This document shows, in pieces, positions 14,399 through 19,644 of a stretch of 19,644 nucleotides of DNA. How positions within the stretch are numbered: the stretch's first letter is position 1; every line of letters begins with the position of its first letter. This DNA comes from JAOUJD01 sp964353935 (GTDB lineage: Bacteria > Pseudomonadota > Gammaproteobacteria > Burkholderiales > Burkholderiaceae_F), in assembly GCA_964353935.1 (NCBI GenBank), contig CAYGXL010000030.1, positions 1 to 19,644 on the forward strand, read 5' to 3'. The position numbers were made by a program, and so were the translations under genes. The notes beneath the pieces are model-generated. The model did no database searches, was not told the origin of the DNA, and saw only the letters and a program-made list of their open reading frames with translations.

Positions 14399-14581
14399 GG
14401 TTCCCCGCCTGTGCCGCCCGGTCTGATGTCCTGAACCATCGGTTCAGGGTGGTCGCCGTCCACGTCGTTTAGGTTCAGCAGACGCGTGCCGATCACACCA
14501 CGACGCGAGCCCGGCAACCTTGCGCATAGCGCATCGGTTCAAGGAACGAAAGACCTTTGCGCGGGCACCGCAGGGAATTTC
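14399..14581 (-). ncRNA. ssrS: 6S RNA
   Basis: This is a predicted RNA of about 183 nt that binds sigma70 RNA polymerase as an open-promoter mimic. Its 5' end (AAATTCCCTGCGGTGCC) pairs with its 3' end (GGCACAGGCGGGGAA) to form the closing stem. The conserved inner parts are recognisable against E. coli 6S: CCTTGAACCGATGCGC on the 5' side, and on the 3' side CACCCTGAACC-GATGGTTCAGG, close to the enterobacterial CACCTTGAACC-AAGGGTTCAAGG. Length equals the usual 180-185 nt, and the gene sits directly after zapA, the conserved position in proteobacteria. The exact ends are estimated from the closing stem. A precursor starting about 27 bases upstream is expected from the -10 box. Confidence 0.93.
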
Positions 14582-14614
14582 TTGATCGCCACAGGGTGAC
14601 GATCGACTGACTGC

Positions 14615-14620
14615 ATTCTA
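14615..14620 (-). promoter_or_regulatory. -10 box of ssrS
   Basis: TAGAAT on the minus strand would place the start near 14608, giving a 6S precursor with a short 5' extension to be trimmed. The -35 position (around 14638-14643) is poor, but an AT-rich tract (AGTTTTTCC) lies just upstream. Confidence 0.5.
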
Positions 14621-14642
14621 GCTCGCGGCCGGAGCGCGCGAG

Positions 14643-14678
14643 AGGAAAAACTGTACGGGTTTCAGAACAGTTTTTCCT
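14643..14678 (-). repeat. 12-bp inverted repeat around the zapA stop codon
   Basis: AGGAAAAACTGT (14643-14654) is the exact reverse complement of ACAGTTTTTCCT (14667-14678). The zapA TGA lies in the 12-base loop. On the minus strand the 3' arm ends in a TTTTT run inside the stem, so the hairpin may act as a terminator or 3' end for zapA mRNA, or as an AT-rich upstream element for ssrS. Confidence 0.6.
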
Positions 14679-14961
14679 GCGGAAGCAGGGCTTCGTCGCA
14701 GGTCTGGAGCAGGTCGCGCAGTCGACGCCGGAGTTCGCCGACTTCCACGCCGGCGCCGTCGCGGGCATTGAAGAGTTCGTGGGCGATCTGCAGTGCCGCC
14801 ATCACGGCGATGCGGTCCGCGCCCATCACCTTGCCGGCATCCTTGATGGCCAGCATCTTGCCGTCGACGTACTGGGCGCACTGAAGGAGCGCGGCCTTTT
14901 CCTCCGGCGCGCAGGCGAGCCGGTACTCGCGGCCCATGATCGAAAGCGTTACGTGTTCCAT
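14662..14961 (-). CDS. zapA: Cell division protein ZapA
   Basis: This 99-residue FtsZ-associated protein bundles FtsZ protofilaments at the Z ring. The N-terminal domain has the family blocks VTLSIMGREYRLACAPEEKAALLQCA and YVDGKM. A helix with RIAVMAALQIAHEL follows, and a C-terminal coiled-coil of charged heptads ends in LPQEKLF. The ATG at 14961 lies inside the 3' end of the upstream coiled-coil gene (13-base overlap), so the two are translationally coupled. ssrS follows directly, which supports the call. Confidence 0.93.
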   Translation of the reverse strand: MEHVTLSIMGREYRLACAPEEKAALLQCAQYVDGKMLAIKDAGKVMGADRIAVMAALQIAHELFNARDGAGVEVGELRRRLRDLLQTCDEALLPQEKLF

Positions 14962-15179
14962 TGCGTGCCGGGAGTGGGAGCGGGTGCGGGCGCGGGAAGC
15001 CGCTCGAGCATCGCGTCGAGCCGCTGCGTCGCCTGCTCGACCCGGCCACGCATCGTTTCCAGTTCGGTCGACGCGGCAGCGAGCTGCGCGCGCAGTTGCT
15101 GGTTTTCGGTCCGCAGCGACTGTGCCATCTCGGCCAGTTCGCGCACCTTGCGGGCGAGCGTGTCGAGGTCTTCGAGCAT
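14949..15179 (-). CDS. Small coiled-coil protein, ZapB/TIGR02449-like
   Basis: The 76-residue protein is almost all one predicted coiled coil: LEDLDTLARKVRELAEMAQ, then LRTENQQLRAQLAAASTELETMRGRVEQA. A Pro/Ala tail ends it. The size, the LRxEN(Q/R)xLR core and the place directly before zapA match the ZapB-like small proteins that work with ZapA at the division site. The start is the ATG at 15179; no good ribosome-binding site is visible. Similarity in a low-complexity coiled coil is weak evidence, so the ZapB role rests mainly on gene order. Confidence 0.75.
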   Translation of the reverse strand: MLEDLDTLARKVRELAEMAQSLRTENQQLRAQLAAASTELETMRGRVEQATQRLDAMLERLPAPAPAPTPGTQWNT

Positions 15180-15243
15180 GCCGGCGATGGTAGCACCGGC
15201 CCTTGCCCCTTCGCAGGTAGCGCCGCTCTGCGGAGCGCTCGGC

Positions 15244-15249
15244 TAGAAT
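15244..15249 (+). promoter_or_regulatory. -10 box of the btuB operon
   Basis: TAGAAT ends 6 bases before the first base of the riboswitch P1 stem (15256), exactly where a start site would be expected. It is the same hexamer as the ssrS -10. The -35 region is not recognisable. Confidence 0.5.
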
Positions 15250-15255
15250 CGAGCT

Positions 15256-15450
15256 GCTTACGGTGTCGAAGCGTGATGCTTCGGTGAAACGGGAAACAGG
15301 AGGAGCAGGCGACCGCGCCCAACCTGTGCTGCCCCCGCAACGGTAAGCAGGCGCCGCGCAAGCGGCACGTTCGCACCCGCCACTGCACCGCCTCCCGGCG
15401 CTGCGGGAAGGCGCGAACCGAAGCCTGCAGCCCGGAGACCGGCCGTATGC
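15256..15450 (+). ncRNA. Cobalamin (AdoCbl) riboswitch
   Basis: The consensus landmarks occur in order: GGTGAAACGGGAA (about 15283-15295), CTGTGCTGCCCCCGCAACGG (about 15325-15344) with TAAGC after it, GCCACTG (15379-15385), CGGGAAGGCGCGA (about 15404-15416) and the B12 box AGCCCGGAGACCGGCC (15429-15444). P1 forms between GCTTACGG (15256-15263) and CCGTATGC (15443-15450) with one mismatch. Cobalamin binding should lower expression of the uptake genes downstream. The first gene, a TonB-dependent receptor, is consistent. Confidence 0.96.
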
Positions 15451-15504
15451 AACCAGGACGAGCCTCGGGGTGAAGGCAGGCCGGCTGCGCACGCGCTCCG
15501 CCGT

Positions 15505-15567
15505 TCCCTCTTCCTCGAGCCCGTCTTCACAAGAAGACCATCCGGCGGCGGGCCGGGACGTGAGGGA
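15505..15567 (+). promoter_or_regulatory. Likely expression platform masking the btuB ribosome-binding site
   Basis: TCCCTC (15505-15510) is the reverse complement of GAGGGA (15562-15567), the btuB Shine-Dalgarno, 5 bases before the ATG. Between them a perfect hairpin GTCTTC-ACAA-GAAGAC (15523-15538) could bring the two together. No T-run terminator is present between riboswitch and btuB, so control is probably at translation. The pairing is my inference. Confidence 0.45.
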
Positions 15568-15572
15568 GAAAC

Positions 15573-17456
15573 ATGACGGCCGCTCCAGGCGCGGCGCTCG
15601 GCGCACAGGCGCTGCTCGCGCTCGCGCTTTCGAATGCGCACGCCCAACCCACTGAAGCCCGATTGCCGACAGCCGTGGTCACGCCGTCGCGCATCGTTCA
15701 ATCGATCGACGACGCGCTGCCGTCGACCACCGTGATCACCCGTGCCGAGATCGACCGCTGGCAACTGTCCGATCTCGTTGGCACGCTGTCGCGCGAGGCC
15801 GGCGTGCAGTTCGCGCGGAGCGGGGGTCCGGGCAGCGCCTCTTCGCTGTTCGTGCGCGGCGCGAACTCGAGCCAGGTGCTCGTGCTCGTCGACGGCGTGC
15901 CGCTGAATGCCGCGGTTGGTGGCGCGGCCTCGCTCGGCGGCATCGCGCTCGACACCGTGGACCGCATCGAGATCTCGCGCGGCAACCTCTCGAGCCTGTA
16001 TGGCTCGGCGGCGATCGGCGGCGTGGTGCAGATCTTCACGCGCGGCGCCGGCGCGCCGGGCGCGAGTCTCCTCGCCGAAGGCGGGCAGGGGCGCAACTTC
16101 AATGGCGCCGCCAGCGCATCGACGGACCTCGGCGGGCTGCGCCTCGGCGCGTCGATCGGCACGCGCCGCAGCGACCAGGTCTCCGCGATCGACGCCGCGC
16201 GCGTCGTTCCCGGGCCCTTCGCGCCCGGCGCGAACCCCGATCTCGACGCGAACGAGAACACCTCGGGCTCGTTCGGCGCGACCTACCGGATGCAGGGCGG
16301 GACGGTGTTCGCGGCGAGCGCCTGGGGCAGCACCAACCGCACGGACTTCGACAGCACGGCGGACGGGCCGGCGGCGACGCACGAGGAGCGGTCGACGATC
16401 ACCGCGTGGAACGCGCGCGTGCGCAGCCCGCTGACGACTACGTGGGAGTCGCAGCTGCAGGTCGGCGAGATGAAGGATCACAGCCGCAACCGCAGCAGCG
16501 ATCCCTGGTCGTTCAACAACGGCGAGTTCGAGTCCACGAATCGCCAGGCCAACTGGACCAACGAGGTCGCCGTCAACGAGCGCGTCAAGGCGCAGCTCGG
16601 CGTGGAGCATCTGCAGCAGCGCGGCGCCTCCACGGCGTTCGACCCGAACTTCGCGAACGTCCTGACCGAGTTCGAACGCAACGTCACCAGCGTGTGGGGC
16701 GGAGTCAACGGCCGCACCGACCGGCAACTGGTGCAGGTCAACGTGCGCGTCGACAAGTACTCGGACGTCGGCTCCGCGACGACCGGGCTCGTGTCGTACG
16801 GCTACAAGCTGACTCCCGAGTGGCGGGTGATCGCGCAGGTGTCGAACGCATTCCGCGCGCCGAGCTTCAGCGACCTCTACTACCCGTTCTTCGGCAACCC
16901 GCAGCTCGAACCCGAGAAGTCGCGCAGCGGCGAACTCGGCCTGCACTACGTGGCGGGGCGGACGACCCTGCGCGCGGCGCTGTACCGCACCGACACGCGG
17001 GACCTGATCGTCTACGAGCCTGCCACGCAGCGCGCGGAGAATGTGGACAGCGCGCGCGCCACCGGCGTGGAGGCGGGCGCGAGCGGGCGCATCGGCCACT
17101 GGGAGTGGAGCGGAAACCTCAACGTGGTCCGCGCCGTCAACACGGAGACGGACGAACGGCTGCTGCGCCGCGCTCCCTACGTCGTCAATGCCGGGCTCGC
17201 GTACGACGCCGAGCGCTGGCGCGCGGGCTTCGAGCTTTCCTACGTCGGGCCGCGCGACGACCTCGACATCAATACGTTCCAGCGCACGGAGCTCGCGGCC
17301 TACACGCTCGCGCGGATCGTCGGCACCTGGCGGCTCACGGACGGTATCGCGCTGCGCGCCCGTGTCGAGAACCTGACCGACGAGAAGTACGAGACGGTCA
17401 GCGGCTACAACGTGCAGCCGCGCACCGCCTTCGTCGGCGTGGAGTTCAGGCTGTGA
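15573..17456 (+). CDS. btuB: TonB-dependent vitamin B12 outer-membrane receptor BtuB
   Basis: The 627-residue outer-membrane receptor has a signal peptide (cleavage near AHAQ, about residue 25), a TonB-box-like PTAVVTPSR (about 31-39), and a plug domain with FVRGANSSQVLVLVDGVPLN and a GNLSSLYGSAAIGGVVQIFT block. A long beta-barrel of alternating polar and hydrophobic strands follows. It ends in FVGVEFRL, with Leu last in place of the usual Phe. Length is near E. coli BtuB (about 615). The start ATG at 15573 has GAGGGAG just upstream. The upstream cobalamin riboswitch and the downstream B12 permease and ATPase make B12 or a cobinamide the likely cargo. Confidence 0.94.
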   Translation: MTAAPGAALGAQALLALALSNAHAQPTEARLPTAVVTPSRIVQSIDDALPSTTVITRAEIDRWQLSDLVGTLSREAGVQFARSGGPGSASSLFVRGANSSQVLVLVDGVPLNAAVGGAASLGGIALDTVDRIEISRGNLSSLYGSAAIGGVVQIFTRGAGAPGASLLAEGGQGRNFNGAASASTDLGGLRLGASIGTRRSDQVSAIDAARVVPGPFAPGANPDLDANENTSGSFGATYRMQGGTVFAASAWGSTNRTDFDSTADGPAATHEERSTITAWNARVRSPLTTTWESQLQVGEMKDHSRNRSSDPWSFNNGEFESTNRQANWTNEVAVNERVKAQLGVEHLQQRGASTAFDPNFANVLTEFERNVTSVWGGVNGRTDRQLVQVNVRVDKYSDVGSATTGLVSYGYKLTPEWRVIAQVSNAFRAPSFSDLYYPFFGNPQLEPEKSRSGELGLHYVAGRTTLRAALYRTDTRDLIVYEPATQRAENVDSARATGVEAGASGRIGHWEWSGNLNVVRAVNTETDERLLRRAPYVVNAGLAYDAERWRAGFELSYVGPRDDLDINTFQRTELAAYTLARIVGTWRLTDGIALRARVENLTDEKYETVSGYNVQPRTAFVGVEFRL

Positions 17457-17457
17457 C

Positions 17458-18456
17458 ATGAAGGCGACCGCGCGTGCGTGGCCTCTTCTTGCCGTCGCGG
17501 GCGTGGCGAGCCTGCTGCTCGCGCTCGCGGTCGGAAGCGTCCCGGTCAGCCTGTCGCAGTTGCTGGCGACGCTGGCCGGACACGGCGACAGCACTGCGCG
17601 CGACGTCATCTGGCAACTGCGCGCGCCGCGCGCCGTTGCCGGCTTCGCCGTCGGTGCCGGTCTCGCGCTGTCCGGCGCGCTCCTGCAGGGTCTGCTGCGC
17701 AATCCACTCGCGGATCCGTACGTGCTCGGCGTCTCGGGCGGAGCGGCCGTGGCCGCGATCGGCGCGATCGCCCTCGGACTGTCGAGCGGGTTGATCCAGC
17801 TGGCAGCCGTCCTCGGCGCGATGGCTACGCTCGGCCTGCTCTTCATCCTCGCGCGCCGCGCGCTGTTCACGCGCGACGCCCTCGAGTCCGAGCAGGGGAC
17901 CACGGCGGTGCTCCTGACCGGAGTGATGATCGCGTCGTTCGCCGCTGCACTGTTGAGCCTGGTGCTGTCGCTCGCTCCCGATGCGCGCCTGCGCACCATG
18001 GTCTTCTGGCTGCTCGGCGACCTCGCCGGCGCGACGGACCTGCGCGCGGCCCTGATCGCGCTCGTCGCGATCGGCGTGGCGTTCGCGATCGCGCAGCGTC
18101 ACGCGGCGGCGCTCAATCTCCTGGTCCGCGGCGACCTGCAGGCGTACACGCAGGGCGTGCGCGTGGCGCACACGCGGCGCACGCTGGTGCTGGTGGCCGC
18201 GCTCGCGACCGGCGCGGCCGTCACGCTCGCCGGCGCCGTCGGCTTCGTCGGCTTCGTCGCGCCGCACCTGATGCGGCTGCTCTTCGGCAACGACCAGCGT
18301 TTCCTCCTGCCGGCCTCCGGGCTTGCGGGCGGCACGCTGGTCGTCCTGGCCGACACCGTTGCACGCTCGGCATTCGCACCGCTGCAGTTGCCGGTCGGCG
18401 TGCTGACAGCGCTGATCGGCGTCCCGGTGTTCCTCTGGCTGCTCGCTCGCCGATGA
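17458..18456 (+). CDS. btuC: Vitamin B12 ABC transporter permease BtuC (FecCD family)
   Basis: This 332-residue inner-membrane permease has about ten hydrophobic segments. FecCD family blocks are RAPRAVAGFAVGAGLALSGALLQGLLRNPLADPYVLGVSGGA (positions about 56-97; the core is the LRNPLADPYVLG turn), WLLGDLAGA near residue 182, and AGAVGFVGFVAPHLMRLLFG (about 260-279), where the ATPase couples. The ATG is one base after the btuB stop. Riboswitch control and btuB make cobalamin the favoured substrate over haem or siderophores. No BtuF periplasmic receptor is encoded in the window. Confidence 0.92.
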   Translation: MKATARAWPLLAVAGVASLLLALAVGSVPVSLSQLLATLAGHGDSTARDVIWQLRAPRAVAGFAVGAGLALSGALLQGLLRNPLADPYVLGVSGGAAVAAIGAIALGLSSGLIQLAAVLGAMATLGLLFILARRALFTRDALESEQGTTAVLLTGVMIASFAAALLSLVLSLAPDARLRTMVFWLLGDLAGATDLRAALIALVAIGVAFAIAQRHAAALNLLVRGDLQAYTQGVRVAHTRRTLVLVAALATGAAVTLAGAVGFVGFVAPHLMRLLFGNDQRFLLPASGLAGGTLVVLADTVARSAFAPLQLPVGVLTALIGVPVFLWLLARR

Positions 18457-19232
18457 CCATCGCACGCGCTCCACTGCTGAAGCTTGCCGGCGTCGCGCTG
18501 GTCGCCGCCGGTCGCACGCTGGTCGAGCACCTCGATCTCGACATACGGCCCGGCGAGCGCTGGGCCGTGCTGGGTCCGAACGGCGCCGGCAAGTCGACGC
18601 TGCTGCGGGTGATGTCGGGCGCGCGATCGCCGGACGCGGGCTCCGTCTTCGTCGACGACCTGCCGATCGATCGCTACGGCGAACTCGACCTGGCGCGGGT
18701 GCGCGCGCTCGTCACCGACCGCTGGATCGACCCGTTCGCGAGTTCGGTGCTGGACACCGTCCTGACCGCGCGCTACGTGTTCGGCGACGAGGACGGCGCG
18801 GGCGAGCAGGTCGCGCGCCGCCTGCTGACGGCCCTCGACTGCGCGCACCTGATGCAGCGCGACGTGCGCCGGCTTTCGCGTGGCGAGCGGCAGCGCGTGG
18901 CGATCGCGACCGCGCTGGCGCAGGCCACGCCGACGGTGCTGCTCGACGAGCCGACGGCGCACCAGGACCCGCGCCACCAGGCCTGGGTGATCGAGCACCT
19001 GCTCACGCTGGACGACCGCGCGCTGGTCGCCACGCTGCACGACATCAACGCCGCGGCCCGTTTCGCGACGCATGTGCTGCTGATCGGCGGACGCGGCACG
19101 TACCGGGCGGGCCCGGCAGGCGACGTGCTGCAGGACGACGCGCTGTCCGAACTGTTCCAGACGCGCATCGGCGCGGTGATCGCGGACGGCGAGCGTTTCT
19201 TCCGGGTCCGTTCGCCGACGCGGAGCGCCTAG
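18453..19232 (+). CDS. btuD: Vitamin B12 ABC transporter ATP-binding protein BtuD
   Basis: The 259-residue ATPase has Walker A GPNGAGKST (41-49), the ABC signature LSRGERQ (141-147, with SR for SG), Walker B TVLLDEPTAH (161-170) and the switch histidine in ATLHDINAAARFA (His196). The ATG overlaps the btuC stop (ATGA). The frame is open far upstream, but only as a shadow of btuC. It is the last gene of the btuB-btuC-btuD operon. The 3' neighbourhood is repeat-rich and shows no classical terminator. Confidence 0.93.
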   Translation: MTIARAPLLKLAGVALVAAGRTLVEHLDLDIRPGERWAVLGPNGAGKSTLLRVMSGARSPDAGSVFVDDLPIDRYGELDLARVRALVTDRWIDPFASSVLDTVLTARYVFGDEDGAGEQVARRLLTALDCAHLMQRDVRRLSRGERQRVAIATALAQATPTVLLDEPTAHQDPRHQAWVIEHLLTLDDRALVATLHDINAAARFATHVLLIGGRGTYRAGPAGDVLQDDALSELFQTRIGAVIADGERFFRVRSPTRSA

Positions 19233-19274
19233 CTTCATCGCGGCGGGCGGCTGCAGTGTGCGATGGAATCGCCA

Positions 19275-19643
19275 GCGCGCCGACGGTGTGTTCATCCGCG
19301 CGCCGACCGCGCTGCGGGGCTCCGCGGATTCGTTCGACTCGATGGCGGAGTCACGTGCGCGCCAACCGCGCTGCGGGGCACCGCGGATTCGTTCGACTCG
19401 ATGGCGGAGTCACGTGCACGCCGACCGCGCTGCGGGGCACCGCGACTCCGCGCGAATCGGCGGCGGGCGGCCGCTGCCCTGCTGCGCTTCCTGCGGGCCC
19501 GCAGCTTTCGGAGCGAGGCCGGCACGCGCTCGCGCGGCGTGCCTTCCGGCCGTTGGATCGCCTGGCCCGCCGTACTGGTCGAATGGTTGCGCCCGCCGCC
19601 TGAGTCGCGCTGCGCGCGGTACCCCACACCGCGGTCGGCGCGC
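19275..19643. repeat. Imperfect inverted repeats bounding the end segment
   Basis: GCGCGCCGAC-GGTGTG (19275-19290) matches, in reverse complement, the sequence at 19625-19643 (CACACCGCGGTCGGCGCGC) except for three extra bases. The arms enclose about 335 bases that include the tandem repeat. The right arm touches the window end, so its true extent is unknown. The enclosed DNA has only open frames with Arg/Pro/Ala-rich, unconvincing translations on both strands and no visible gene. Confidence 0.5.
19298..19444. repeat. 59-bp tandem repeat, about 2.5 copies
   Basis: Copy 1 spans 19298-19356 and copy 2 spans 19357-19415; they differ at only two positions. A partial copy of 29 bases lies at 19416-19444. 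Each full unit contains two small inverted repeats: CCGCG/CGCGG around a GC-rich loop, and GACTC/GAGTC around 7 bases. The core GCGCGCCGACCGCG of copy 1 (19298-19311) recurs in inverted orientation at 19630-19643. It is non-coding as far as I can see and follows the btu operon. Confidence 0.9.
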
Positions 19644-19644
19644 C

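Noticed and set aside
15258..17999. A 913-codon minus-strand open frame opposite the riboswitch, btuB and btuC.
   Set aside because: It overlaps a clear riboswitch and two family-matching genes. The composition is that of an antisense shadow.
19298..19444. Repeats at the right end considered as a CRISPR array.
   Set aside because: The 59-bp units are directly adjacent with no unique spacers, and no cas gene is present.
19256..19629. Short open frames in the final 400 bases (both strands).
   Set aside because: Translations are Arg/Pro/Ala-rich, carry the tandem repeat as repeated peptides, lack ribosome-binding sites and match no family I know.

Overview
The window comes from a high-GC proteobacterium, most likely a betaproteobacterium of the Burkholderiales type. 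The pointers are the base composition and codon use, a Bug-family periplasmic receptor, a TIGR04438-like small Trp-rich membrane protein, a plant/mycobacterial-type IlvD, and the zapB-zapA-ssrS (6S RNA) block. It reads as ordinary chromosomal core and metabolic DNA. I see no rRNA, tRNA, CRISPR array, transposase or phage gene.

Left part (1-6056, all minus strand). In transcription order: a small periplasmic cytochrome c with its own UUCG-loop terminator; a branched-chain amino-acid ABC transporter (lipoprotein receptor livK, a terminator, then livH, livM, livG and livF); and the 5' end of iorA (indolepyruvate oxidoreductase alpha subunit), cut by the window edge. livK has a good sigma70-type promoter and a structured leader of about 100 nt. 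The terminator between livK and livH probably makes the receptor more abundant than the membrane and ATPase parts. iorA directly after livF hints that uptake and 2-oxoacid oxidation of amino acids are linked.

Middle part (6210-12968). A small Trp-rich membrane protein (+) faces ilvD (-), the dihydroxyacid dehydratase of branched-chain amino-acid synthesis. Divergent from ilvD runs a plus-strand chain: lgt (lipoprotein maturation), malonyl-CoA decarboxylase overlapping lgt by 4 bases, a Bug/TctC periplasmic receptor, and a MatB-type malonyl-CoA synthetase that shares one base with the receptor's stop. The last three look like a malonate uptake, activation and decarboxylation module (malonate to malonyl-CoA to acetyl-CoA).

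Right part (13003-19644). On the minus strand lie a coiled-coil ZapB-like protein, zapA, the 6S RNA gene ssrS with a strong terminator, an EVE-domain protein and a TauE/SafE exporter. On the plus strand a cobalamin (AdoCbl) riboswitch precedes a tightly packed btuB-btuC-btuD vitamin B12 uptake operon. The last 410 bases carry no convincing gene. They hold a 59-bp tandem repeat of about 2.5 copies and a wider pair of inverted repeats that reaches the window edge.

Nothing here is clearly a new defence or mobile system. The best leads are the malonate module with an orphan Bug receptor coupled to lgt, the repeat-bearing segment after btuD, the probable RBS-masking platform of the B12 riboswitch, the livK leader hairpin, and the inverted repeat around the zapA stop codon just upstream of ssrS.
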